A stretch of 45,569 nucleotides of DNA from Deltaproteobacteria bacterium (GTDB lineage Bacteria; Myxococcota_A; UBA9160; UBA6930), in assembly GCA_019312665.1 (NCBI GenBank), contig JAFDCZ010000008.1, positions 1 through 45,569 on the forward strand, read 5' to 3'. The translations under genes and the position numbers were made by a program. Under the pieces are notes generated by a model that did no database searches, had not been told where the DNA came from, and saw only the letters and a program-made list of their open reading frames with translations. Positions 34,910-42,775 of this stretch are shown one piece after another; position 1 is the stretch's first letter, and each line of letters starts with the position of its first letter.

Positions 34910-37330
34910 ATGGCAATCGGGCAGAGTTTGAAAAGAAGCGCGCACGTAGCTGTTCTCACGGGGCTGCTTCTGCCAGCGCTCTTGTGGGGTGTCGTGGGCT
35001 GTCCCTCGACCGAGGAGCAGATCTCCGAGGCCCGCGACGCGGTTCCGGCGGCGCTCGAGCGTGGCGACCGTGACGCGGCGCGCGCCGCGGTGGCGGCTCT
35101 CGGGGACGCGATCCCAGAGAATCCCGATGAACTGATCGAGCTAGCGAAAGTCCTTGTGCACGCGGGCGAGTCGCCGCGCGCGCTCTGGGTGCTCGAAGCG
35201 GGCGTGGAAAACTTTCCGACTCGCACGGACATTCGCTTCCTGCTCGCATCCGTTGCGTTGGGCCTGTCGAACCCGGCGATGGCGCGCACCGTCGCGTCGC
35301 AGGTGCCCGAGGATTCGCCGGAGCACGCCGACGCCGTGTTCCTGTTGGCCCAGGCCGAACTCGGCCTGGGAAATTTGGAATCAGCCCTCACCATGTTGAA
35401 GCAGGCCGAAGCGCGCTACCCGGACAAGCCCGAAAGTCGGCTGGTTCGGATCGCCACGCTCAGCTCCGAGAATCGAAGCGAGGAAGCGGCGCTGGCGGTC
35501 GAGGACGCCATTGCGGCAGTGAAGGGGAACCCCGATCAACTGCGACTCGAGCGTACCTTTCGCAAGATCCTGGTTCAGATCCAGATCCAGCAAGAACAAT
35601 TCGAGCCCGCGCTGGCGACACTGCGGCCGATGGTCGAAGCAGACCCAACGGACAGCTCTTCGTGGCAACTCCTCACCCAGGCTCTCGCCGCCGATGGTCA
35701 GGCCGCCGAAGCGGTGGCCCTGATCGAAACCAATCTGGCGGGCGAGGCACCCTTGGCAGAGCTGTACGGTCTCCTTGGGCCGCTCTACGCCGCGACGGGC
35801 CAGGCCGAGAAGGCAGAGCAAGCCCTGCGCAGCTACGCAGCGCGCTCGGAATCGCCCGCTGCGGTCGAACCCCTGGTCCGCTACCTGAGCATCCAGGGGG
35901 ATGCGGAGGGCGTCGAGCAGGCGATCCGCGAAGCAATCGAGCGCTTTCCGGACCAGGGGCAGCTTCACGTGATGCACGTGGAGGCGTTTCTGATGCTGGG
36001 CGATCGCGCTGCGGCAAAGCAGGCGACGGAGATCCACCGAGATCTTCCGAACGCGCTCGATGCAAATCGAGAGTATCTGCGCGCGCGAATAGAACTGGAC
36101 GCTGGCAACGCCGAGGCGGCCGCCAAACGTCTGCGCTCTCTGGCACCGAAGCTCGATCTCGCGCCTACGCAGTACTGGCTCGGTCGTGCACTCGAAACCC
36201 TGGGCGATTTCGACGGCGCGCGTCGACGATTCGATCTGGCCAGACAGCGCGATCCGGCGTGGCCCTCGCCGGTGTTTTCGCTGCTTGGTCTGGCGGAGGC
36301 GCGCGGTGATTGGCAGCAGGTCGTGGGACTCGCACGGCTGCTGGTTTCGAACCTGCCCCAAAGTCGGGAGGGCTGGTTGTTGATGAGCCGCGGGCTGGTC
36401 GAGATCGGGAACGGCGAGGCTGCGCTCGAAGCCACGGACGCGGCCAAACAGGCCCTGCCAGACGAGCCCATGATTCGTGTGTATCACGCACACGGACTGC
36501 GCCTGCTCGGACGCAGGGAAGAGGCGCTCGAGGAGATCGAGGCCACGCTGAAGGAATTCAGCGGTGAGCCCGCGGTGGTGGCCGAGGCTGCCATCGTGCT
36601 GGGCATGTTGGATCGGGTCAGCGGGGGCATCGATCTGCTGAAGCGCGGGCTGGCAGAACATCCGGATGACGCTGGCCTGCACGCTGCTGCGGCGGCCCTG
36701 CTCTATGACATGGGAGAGGTGGCGGAGGGCGACCGCTCCACCGACCGCGCGCTCGAGCTGCGACCCGAGGACCCAACGCCGTGGGTCATCCGCTGCGCCT
36801 TCCGCGCGGCGAACGGCCTGCATGCGGGCGCCATTGCCGATTGCACGAAGTACGAATCCCGGCGTCCGGCCGACCCGCAGGGACCCTACCTGCGAGCCTC
36901 TGCGCATTGGGGTGCCGGCGATCTCGCGGCGGCGATCGAAGCCTACCGCCGTGCGGCCCAGCTCGACCCCGAGGACCACCGACCGCTCAACAACCTCGCT
37001 TGGCTGCTGGCACAGCAAGGTGATCTGGAAGCCGCACTCGAGGCTGGGCAAGAGGCGTACCGCCTCGCTCCGGAGAATCCGAATGTCGCGGACACCCTGG
37101 CCGATCTCTATCTGCGCAAAGGGCTGGTGGCTCGCGCCATCGCATTGCTCGAGCCGGCCCATCGGCAGGCCCCCGAGATGCCAGACGCCACCCTGCACCT
37201 CGCGCAGGCCTACGTGCGCGCGAGCCGGGTGCAGGAGGCGCGGCCACTCCTCGAGTCGCTCGACGGAGCCTTGCCGCCGAACCATCCATTGCGCCCGGCG
37301 CTGAAGACTGCACTCGATGGCTTGCGCTAA
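34910..37330 (+). CDS. Large TPR-repeat lipoprotein
   Basis: An 806-residue protein with a signal ending in GVVGC (lipobox) and then at least a dozen TPR-like helical hairpins, clear near 'VFLLAQAELGLGNLESALTMLKQAEARYPD' and 'PYLRASAHWGAGDLAAAIEAYRRAAQLDPE' and 'LNNLAWLLAQQGDLEAALEAGQEAYRLAPE'. Its style is that of the TPR proteins found beside PEP-CTERM/exosortase or polysaccharide loci. It likely serves as an outer-membrane scaffold. Its TAA overlaps the start of the sulfatase-like gene by 14 nt, so the two are translationally linked. A broken LuxR gene lies just upstream. Confidence 0.85.
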   Translation: MAIGQSLKRSAHVAVLTGLLLPALLWGVVGCPSTEEQISEARDAVPAALERGDRDAARAAVAALGDAIPENPDELIELAKVLVHAGESPRALWVLEAGVENFPTRTDIRFLLASVALGLSNPAMARTVASQVPEDSPEHADAVFLLAQAELGLGNLESALTMLKQAEARYPDKPESRLVRIATLSSENRSEEAALAVEDAIAAVKGNPDQLRLERTFRKILVQIQIQQEQFEPALATLRPMVEADPTDSSSWQLLTQALAADGQAAEAVALIETNLAGEAPLAELYGLLGPLYAATGQAEKAEQALRSYAARSESPAAVEPLVRYLSIQGDAEGVEQAIREAIERFPDQGQLHVMHVEAFLMLGDRAAAKQATEIHRDLPNALDANREYLRARIELDAGNAEAAAKRLRSLAPKLDLAPTQYWLGRALETLGDFDGARRRFDLARQRDPAWPSPVFSLLGLAEARGDWQQVVGLARLLVSNLPQSREGWLLMSRGLVEIGNGEAALEATDAAKQALPDEPMIRVYHAHGLRLLGRREEALEEIEATLKEFSGEPAVVAEAAIVLGMLDRVSGGIDLLKRGLAEHPDDAGLHAAAAALLYDMGEVAEGDRSTDRALELRPEDPTPWVIRCAFRAANGLHAGAIADCTKYESRRPADPQGPYLRASAHWGAGDLAAAIEAYRRAAQLDPEDHRPLNNLAWLLAQQGDLEAALEAGQEAYRLAPENPNVADTLADLYLRKGLVARAIALLEPAHRQAPEMPDATLHLAQAYVRASRVQEARPLLESLDGALPPNHPLRPALKTALDGLR

Positions 37331-38708
37331 CCCCTTGCGGGGCAAAACAAGTCGACGGGTTGCAGCCGGCGCCGCACTGGCCGGGCTCGCGCTCCTGGCC
37401 TGCGAAGCGGTGGTTCCAGCCGCTGATATTCCCGAGCGGATCGAGACAATTCCCCAGCTCGACGTCGTATTGATCGTGATCGATACGCTGCGCGCGGATT
37501 GGACGACGCCCTACGGTTTTGAAAAGGACACCACACCCGAGCTGGCAAGCTGGGCCCAGCGCGGCGTCTTGTTCGAGCAGGCCCGCGCCCAGTCGTCGTG
37601 GACGAAGATCTCCATGGCATCGATGCTCACCTCGCTCTGGCCTCGCAGCCACGGAATCCGCGAGGCCCAGGACGGCCTCGCGGAAGGCGCCCAGACCCTG
37701 GCCGAGGTGCTGCAGCAGGCTGGCTACCAGACCTTCGCGGTGCAGACCAATGGCTGGCTCCATCAGAGCTTCGGCTTCCATCAGGGCTTCGATCGCTATC
37801 TGTTTCCGGCGGGTGCGAGCGGGAAGATCGCGCCCCACGAGAAACCCTCGCTCTGGACACACGCGGACCGGGTCGTCGAAGAAGCCGAGCATCTCATCCA
37901 GACACGCGATCCGGATCGCCCGATGTTCCTTTATGTTCATTTGATGGACGTGCACGAGTTCGCTGCACCGCCCGAGTTTCAAGTCTACGGCAACGACACC
38001 GCGGCGATGTATCAAGCGGCCGTACGCTGGTCCGACGATGCGCTGCGCCGGATCCGCGAGGCTTTGGACGCGGCCGGGACACTGGATCGCAGCGTCGTCG
38101 TCCTGGCCTCGGACCACGGCGAGACGTTCGGTGAGCACGGAATCCACGGACACGCGCGCAACGTGCTGACGCCGTCGATCCACGTCCCACTCGTTTTCCG
38201 GCTGCCATTTGCTGTGGCGCCGCTGCGGATCAAGAGTCAGGTCCGCAATCTCGACCTCGCGCCGACGCTGCTCGAGCTGGCGGGGGTTCCGTCCCCGTCG
38301 CGATTCGAGGGCACCTCGCTGCTCCCTCTCATCACTTCATCGTCCCAAGGCGAAGATCGGCCCAGCTATGCAGCTCTGGGTTTCACCCTGTTTCGCGATG
38401 CGTCAGTCCAGGACGCCTTGACGACAGGCGATTGGACTTACGCGCGCAACGCGCCCGCCAAGGAAAACGAGCCGGACGACTACACTTCCCGAGCGGTTGC
38501 TCCGGGCGGTGAATTTCTCTTCGATCGCAGCGTGGATCCGGGTGAGAAAGTGAATCTAATCGAGCTGGAAGGGGCCCGTGCCGCAGCGATGCGAGGGGAA
38601 CTCGAAAAACATCTGGCCGAGGCCGAGCTGAACGACGTAAAGGACGAAGGCGTCCGGATCGATCCAGCTATCGCGGGTCGATTGCGTGCGATGGGCTACC
38701 TGCGCTGA
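37317..38708 (+). CDS. Sulfatase-fold enzyme lacking the formylglycine cysteine
   Basis: A 463-residue protein with lipobox LLAC (Cys29). The alkaline-phosphatase/sulfatase fold is clear: 'DVVLIVIDTLRADWTTPYG' (Asp55), 'VVVLASDHGETFGEHGIHGH' (Asp-His metal site), and 'RNLDLAPTLLELAGV'. At the active-site position where sulfatases have CxPSR, this has TKISM with Thr95 aligned to the Cys (sequence WTKISMASMLTSLWPRSHG). Thr is the nucleophile in phosphoethanolamine and related phosphotransferases. It therefore probably hydrolyses or transfers a phosphoryl or similar group rather than sulfate. The ATG overlaps the TPR gene. Annotated 'sulfatase' by homology only. Confidence 0.85.
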   Translation: MACANPLRGKTSRRVAAGAALAGLALLACEAVVPAADIPERIETIPQLDVVLIVIDTLRADWTTPYGFEKDTTPELASWAQRGVLFEQARAQSSWTKISMASMLTSLWPRSHGIREAQDGLAEGAQTLAEVLQQAGYQTFAVQTNGWLHQSFGFHQGFDRYLFPAGASGKIAPHEKPSLWTHADRVVEEAEHLIQTRDPDRPMFLYVHLMDVHEFAAPPEFQVYGNDTAAMYQAAVRWSDDALRRIREALDAAGTLDRSVVVLASDHGETFGEHGIHGHARNVLTPSIHVPLVFRLPFAVAPLRIKSQVRNLDLAPTLLELAGVPSPSRFEGTSLLPLITSSSQGEDRPSYAALGFTLFRDASVQDALTTGDWTYARNAPAKENEPDDYTSRAVAPGGEFLFDRSVDPGEKVNLIELEGARAAAMRGELEKHLAEAELNDVKDEGVRIDPAIAGRLRAMGYLR

Positions 38709-39033
38709 GCGCGAATCCGATGCCGAGCTGGAATCCGAGCGACCCAGATCTGAAACGCTGCTTGAATCGGGACCGCAACAGCCCCTGACGCGGCGTTCCG
38801 AGTCCGAGGCGGCCCCAGCGCGGGTCCTTTCCGCGCTGGTCGGTGGAAGACTTCTTCCGCTCCCGAGGAAGCGCCGTTCCGCGCTTTACCTCAGGACCTG
38901 AGGGAGACGGGTGCTAAGTCCCTGAAATCACGAATGTTTGCTACTCCGCACCCAAGCGGCGCCCTTCTTGCATATTTCTTGTGTCGAGTCGGTTTCTGGA
39001 ATCGACAGCTCACTTGGGGAGGGAGTTTTTGTC
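38709..39033 (+). other. Intergenic region with several hairpins, upstream of PEP-CTERM gene
   Basis: This 325-nt stretch holds a 9-bp stem with 7-nt loop at 38815-38839 (CCAGCGCGG/CCGCGCTGG), a GGAAGA/TCTTCC pair shortly after, and a CCTCAG/CTGAGG hairpin at 38889-38903, followed by a short GGGA/TCCC pairing. No T-run follows any of them, so a simple terminator is not evident. It may be a structured 3' end or a leader RNA. No known riboswitch class was recognised. No convincing gene is present. Confidence 0.45.
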
Positions 39034-39699
39034 GTGTTGAAATTAGGAATGTTGAAGCTCGCCGCGGTGTGCGTTCTAGTGCTTGGAATTGCCGGTAGCG
39101 CCGCAGCAGGACCGATCATCGTGACCTACGCAATCGTTCCTGGCACGGGAACTGCCACCTGGCAAGGAACGCAATTCGCGGCTCCTTTTGGGGTACCCGC
39201 CAGTGGTAATCTTGGTGGTACGATGGTCGTCGTCTACGACAACGGAACCGCCGCCATCAGCGGGTCACTTGGAGCTGGGGCCGGGGTGCTTAGCCTCCTC
39301 AAACTCTCAATGAATCCCGGCACCCTGCTCGCGAGTGCGGTTCCTGGGATGGGTGTGGGCGCGGGGCTGGCTGGTACCGGCGTGTTTGCTGGCGCAACGT
39401 TCCAACCGGCCAGCACGTTCGCGCCGCTTTCGATCGTTGGCAACGTAAGCGGTCTCACCCTCTTCGGCGCGCCAGGGACCGTAGTGATCAGCGGAGCTGG
39501 GACCCAGTCTTTCCCCGCGTTCTCGGCGCTCGGAATCGGGGCCAACTGGACAGTCACGGGCCTCGTTGGTGTAGAAATCAGCCGGGTTGACCTCAACCTC
39601 TATCCCAACCCCATTCCCGAGCCGCAGTTGGCTCTGCTGCTACTCGGCGGCATGGTTGGCATGGCGGGTTACGCCGCGCGACAGCGACGCAACGACTGA
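39034..39699 (+). CDS. PEP-CTERM-sorted secreted protein
   Basis: A 221-residue protein. GTG 39034 is favoured, with GGGGAGGGA about 10 nt upstream, though ATG 39049 is possible. It has a signal peptide (LAAVCVLVLGIAGSAAAG), a Gly/Ala/Thr-rich beta-type body without recognised domain, and a C-terminal sorting signal: PEPQ, a hydrophobic helix (LALLLLGGMVGMAGYAA) and RQRRND. PEP-CTERM proteins are processed by exosortase during export; no exosortase gene is in the window. Codon use is visibly less GC-rich than neighbouring genes, and mobile-element debris lies immediately downstream, so the gene may be acquired. Confidence 0.85.
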   Translation: MLKLGMLKLAAVCVLVLGIAGSAAAGPIIVTYAIVPGTGTATWQGTQFAAPFGVPASGNLGGTMVVVYDNGTAAISGSLGAGAGVLSLLKLSMNPGTLLASAVPGMGVGAGLAGTGVFAGATFQPASTFAPLSIVGNVSGLTLFGAPGTVVISGAGTQSFPAFSALGIGANWTVTGLVGVEISRVDLNLYPNPIPEPQLALLLLGGMVGMAGYAARQRRND

Positions 39700-39732
39700 A
39701 CAAACCGGCGCACCGCGCAAGCGGCATGGTTG

Positions 39733-39772
39733 AGACCGCCCAAGGTACCCTCGGGGGTACCTTGGGCGGTCT
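39733..39772. terminator. 18-bp perfect hairpin after PEP-CTERM gene
   Basis: AGACCGCCCAAGGTACCC and GGGTACCTTGGGCGGTCT are perfect complements around a 4-nt TCGG loop. It lies 34 nt past the PEP-CTERM stop and at the end of the IS481-like remnant. There is no T-run, so it may be a terminator, a palindromic repeat element or an element end; the type given is a best guess. Confidence 0.5.
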
Positions 39773-40017
39773 GCGTTCTGCGTCTGCAGCGGCGGATTGC
39801 CGCTCGGCCCCATCCCCCCATCGTCGAATCGCCTCAGCCACTTATGAGCCGTCTGCTTGCTTACACCCGCAGCTTCGGCGGCCCGCTTCACGGGCCAACC
39901 CTTTTCTCGAACTCGGCGGATCAGGAGCCGGCGGGACGCCGGCGTCAGCTTCGCGTTAGCATGAAGTCGCGCTCGGGGATCTCCTCTGAGGGTCGATGGT
40001 TGGTCTTTCAACCCCAT
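39773..40017 (-). pseudogene. IS481-like transposase N-terminal fragment
   Basis: On the minus strand the frame encodes 'LHANAKLTPASRRLLIRRV' and 'EKGWPVKRAAEAAGVSKQTA' then 'HKWLRRFDDGG', the N-terminal HTH of IS481-family transposases. The usual Met start has decayed to CGACTT, and after DDGG the expected continuation shifts to another frame (GDGAERQSAAADAERRPPK). The DDE core is absent. It is a dead fragment. Confidence 0.75.
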
Positions 40018-40067
40018 CTTTCCTCAGAGGTCCCGGGTCAACAACCTTGTGAGGTCCCACACCTAGG

Positions 40068-40250
40068 GTGCCTCACGACCGGAAGCCGCAGAGGATCTTG
40101 ACAGCCGACGCCCAGGCCCGGGTAATCGACGCGATCGTCCCCGAGCGCCGCGGGATCTTCCTCGCGATGGCGCACACGCTCCGGCCCGGTGAAGCTCGAG
40201 CGGCTGACCTGTTCCACTGGCAGGAACCCGACATTCTCGTCCAGGCTGCC
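40068..40250 (+). pseudogene. Tyrosine-recombinase (integrase) fragment
   Basis: The frame encodes 'KPQRILTADAQARVIDAIVP' and 'RGIFLAMAHTLRPGEARAAD', the beginning of the catalytic domain of a tyrosine recombinase, with the first catalytic Arg in LRPGEARA. The remaining catalytic residues (His-x-x-Arg and Tyr) are missing, and the frame loses similarity near 40225. Confidence 0.65.
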
Positions 40251-40531
40251 GCCTCTCGTCCGCGTAGTAGCGCTCGAGCGCGCGGATCGAGGCGTCGATC
40301 CAGGCCCGCTTTCTCCCCCGAAGTCCGATAACTCCCACCTATGTCAACAGCCGGGGAGGGGACGAGGCGTTCTCGGGACGATTTCAAGCTTCCTCGACCT
40401 AGCATGACGTGGTCCTACCCTCGTCCGCGTCGCAGGGTCGCTGCGAAAGCGTTCACCGGACACACCTCTGCTGCGGCGGGGTCAGGATGTATCCGGTGTG
40501 AAGTGGGGTGCCGAGTGGCGACGAAGCGTGG

Positions 40532-40868
40532 TCAGGCGCCAATATCCCACGCGGGTGGGACGCTCTGGTCGAATTCGAAGTCCGACCATGTGGCGTCCTT
40601 CCGGTCGATCGCATCATCGCGTTGCGCCGAGCGCTCTGCGAAGATGCTCGGCCGGTTGGGTGCGACGGGTGGTGCACGCGTTGGCAGGGCCAGGCAGGCG
40701 AGGATGCGCCGGGCGACATCGGCCTCGGTGATCACGGCGAGGATGCGCATCCGGCCGCCGCAGTAGGGACAACACAGCGCATCGATTTCGAAGACGCGTT
40801 GCAGGAGATCCGCCCAGGGGTGCCGGCTGGCCGGGCGCGAATATGGAGAGATGTGTGCGGAACGCGCT
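40532..40868 (-). pseudogene. IS91-like transposase C-terminal fragment
   Basis: Reading from 40868 (a TGA lies just upstream at 40871) the minus strand encodes 'RPASRHPWADLLQRVFEIDA', the CCPYCGGRM zinc-binding motif and 'RILAVITEADVARRILACLA', followed by a Pro-rich end 'LPTRAPPVAP' and a natural-looking acidic C-terminus. This is the C-terminal signature of IS91-family transposases. The catalytic part is missing. Confidence 0.7.
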
Positions 40869-40904
40869 CATGGGCCCAGCCTGGTGGCAGTCTGGAAGGA
40901 TGCC

Positions 40905-40932
40905 TTGAAAGTTTAACGCCGTTAGCTATCTT
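40905..40932 (+). promoter_or_regulatory. Predicted promoter of the tetR-MFP-RND operon
   Basis: TTGAAA (40905-40910) and TATCTT (40927-40932) are separated by 16 nt. The two operators described separately lie between and just beyond these elements. Confidence 0.6.
40914..40924. promoter_or_regulatory. TetR operator-like repeat 1
   Basis: TAACGCCGTTA is an 11-bp palindrome in the spacer between the predicted -35 and -10. Confidence 0.65.
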
Positions 40933-40945
40933 GAACGGCGTTCAA
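40931..40945. promoter_or_regulatory. TetR operator-like repeat 2
   Basis: TTGAACGGCGTTCAA is a perfect 15-bp palindrome sharing the AACG-N-CGTT core with repeat 1; centres are 19 bp apart. It overlaps the -10 end and the likely transcription start, 31 nt before the tetR ATG. Confidence 0.75.
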
Positions 40946-40976
40946 TCCGCGCCCACGGATCCTGAATCCCCTCTCC

Positions 40977-41612
40977 ATGAGTGCCCAAGCCCAGCAGGAG
41001 CGCCGACGCGAGCGTCGTGCGGAAGCGCGGCGCGTGATCCTCGACGCCAGCGATGCCCTCCTTACCGAAGGCGGACAGGAGGCGTTCTCCATCCGCCGCC
41101 TGGTCGAGCGCTGCGGCTACACGGCACCCACGATCTACCAGTATTTCGGGGACAAGGATGGTCTCCTGGATGAGATTCTCGCTCTGGATTTCGAGCAGCT
41201 CCTCGCGCAGCTCGATCGCGCACCACAGAGCGGGGATCCAGTCGAAGACCTGACCCGTCTGGCGCAGATCTTCGTGCGCCACGGCATCCGGCATCCCAAC
41301 CACTATCAGTTGCACTTCCTCCCGCGGAGCCCGGATTGGCAACCTCCTGCTGTGATCGATGAGACCCGGGCTCATTTCGACCGGATCTGGGAACGCCTTC
41401 GGGAAGAAGGTCGCATGTCTGGGGATCCGGAGAGCGCCGCCCAATCGCTTTGGGCGCTTTGTCACGGGCTCATTTCCGGCCGCATCCATCGGCCGGATCG
41501 TCCCTGGTCAAAGACACTCAACCAAGATGCCATTGGCGCCTTGCTACGCGGACTGGTCGAGCCCGCAAAGGCGAAGGGCACCCGCCGCCGAAAGAAGGAA
41601 TCGAAATGCTAG
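40977..41612 (+). CDS. TetR-family repressor of the efflux operon
   Basis: A 211-residue regulator. The N-terminal HTH is typical: 'ILDASDALLTEGGQEAFSIRRLVERCGYTAPTIYQYFGDKDGLLDEIL' (about 20-70). The C-terminal helical domain (about 75-200) would bind the inducer. It has a basic C-terminal tail (RRRKKESKC). It is first in an operon with the membrane-fusion and pump genes and overlaps the former by 7 nt. Two AACG-N-CGTT palindromes cover its own promoter, so autorepression and pump repression are expected. Confidence 0.92.
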   Translation: MSAQAQQERRRERRAEARRVILDASDALLTEGGQEAFSIRRLVERCGYTAPTIYQYFGDKDGLLDEILALDFEQLLAQLDRAPQSGDPVEDLTRLAQIFVRHGIRHPNHYQLHFLPRSPDWQPPAVIDETRAHFDRIWERLREEGRMSGDPESAAQSLWALCHGLISGRIHRPDRPWSKTLNQDAIGALLRGLVEPAKAKGTRRRKKESKC

Positions 41613-42775
41613 GTCTTTCAAGCTGGAGGTGGATCGCTGCATCCGCGCTCGTGGTCGTCGCTCTGGCGTGCTCCGAGGCTCCTGAGCCGCTGGGCGATAT
41701 CGCTCGTCCTGTCGTCGTGCGGGAAGTGGAAATCGTGACGCTCGACGAGCAGATCGAAGCCACCGGGGAGCTCCTGGCCAAGGAGTCGGCGACCCTTGCA
41801 TCCGAGGTCCCTGGGCGGATCACCGAGCTCCAGGTCGATGAGGGAGACGAGGTCGAGGAGGGCAGCTTGTTGCTCTCGATCGATCCGCAAAAGCGCGAGC
41901 TCGAGCTTGCGGATGCGCGCGCGCGGTTGACGGAAGCCGTGGCGAATCTGGAGGAAGGCCAGCGTGAGCTGGTTCGCAGGCAGCAGCTCTTCGATCGCAA
42001 CATTGCCTCCAGCCAGGCGCTGGACAAAGCAAAGACGGCGGTCTCCCTGGCGCGCTCCCGCAAGCAGGCGGCCGAGGCGAGAGTCGGCGTGGCCGCGCGA
42101 GCGGTCGAAGACAGCCAGGTTCGTGCGCCCTTCTCCGGACTGATCGCCTCCCGGGAAGTATCCCGCGGTGAGTACGTGCAGGTAGGACAGGCGCTCTTCG
42201 ACCTGGTCGCACTCGACCCGATCGAGGTCGAGTTCAGTGTCGCCGAGCGGGACTCGGCGCGTGTGCGCATCGGGATGGAGGTAGCCGTTCGCGTTTCTCC
42301 GTATCCGGACGAAGTCTTCAGGGGCAAGGTGTCGGTCATTTCTCCGCGGATCGATCGGCGCACGCGTACGCTGCGGGTGAAAGCACGAATCTCGAACGGC
42401 GATGGACGTCTGCGGCCTGGCCTCTTTGCGCGCGCCGATCTCGGCGTGGCGACTCGCGAGAGGGCCGTGGTGGTGCCGCAGGAAGCCGTGCTGCTGCGGG
42501 CCGAAGGCCAGATCGTCTACACGGTGGATCCGGACAATCGGGTGCATCGCGTCGTCGTCGAGGCCGGGCTTCATGTGGGGGTGCGGATCGAGATCGTCTC
42601 CGGGCTGAGCGAAGGGGATTCGGTGGTGATCCGCGGCCACGCGGCGCTCTCCGACGGCATGCTCGTATCCCGGCGAAACCCGGATGGCAGCGATGAGCGA
42701 AGTGAGATGAACGTGGCGTCCGACGCCCCGAACATGGCGGCGGGTGGTGCCGCGCCTTCGAAGGCCTTGCGTTGA
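41606..42775 (+). CDS. RND efflux periplasmic adaptor (membrane fusion protein)
   Basis: A 389-residue adaptor starting at ATG 41606, with AAGGAA upstream and a 7-nt overlap with tetR (ATGCTAG). The signal ends in ALAC, a lipobox, so it is anchored to the inner membrane. Domains in order are the lipoyl half 'SEVPGRITELQVDEGDEVEEGSLL', a coiled-coil hairpin (about 95-150), the second lipoyl half 'VRAPFSGLIASREVSRGEYVQVGQ', a beta barrel and the membrane-proximal region. It couples the RND pump to an outer-membrane channel. No tolC-like gene is in the window. Confidence 0.93.
   Translation: MLGLSSWRWIAASALVVVALACSEAPEPLGDIARPVVVREVEIVTLDEQIEATGELLAKESATLASEVPGRITELQVDEGDEVEEGSLLLSIDPQKRELELADARARLTEAVANLEEGQRELVRRQQLFDRNIASSQALDKAKTAVSLARSRKQAAEARVGVAARAVEDSQVRAPFSGLIASREVSRGEYVQVGQALFDLVALDPIEVEFSVAERDSARVRIGMEVAVRVSPYPDEVFRGKVSVISPRIDRRTRTLRVKARISNGDGRLRPGLFARADLGVATRERAVVVPQEAVLLRAEGQIVYTVDPDNRVHRVVVEAGLHVGVRIEIVSGLSEGDSVVIRGHAALSDGMLVSRRNPDGSDERSEMNVASDAPNMAAGGAAPSKALR

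Larger units (their letters stand above)
39773..40868. mobile_element. Cluster of decayed mobile-element pieces
   Basis: Three unrelated fragments (IS481-like transposase, integrase, IS91-like transposase) occur within 1.1 kb on different strands between the PEP-CTERM gene and the tetR operon. The stretch between 40251 and 40531 holds no recognisable gene. A possible inverted-repeat-like end TGTGAGGTCCCACA lies near 40049-40062. Confidence 0.6.

Noticed and set aside
35381-37345. 654-residue minus-strand ORF
   Set aside because: Antisense shadow of the TPR lipoprotein, in high-GC sequence where long antisense frames are common.
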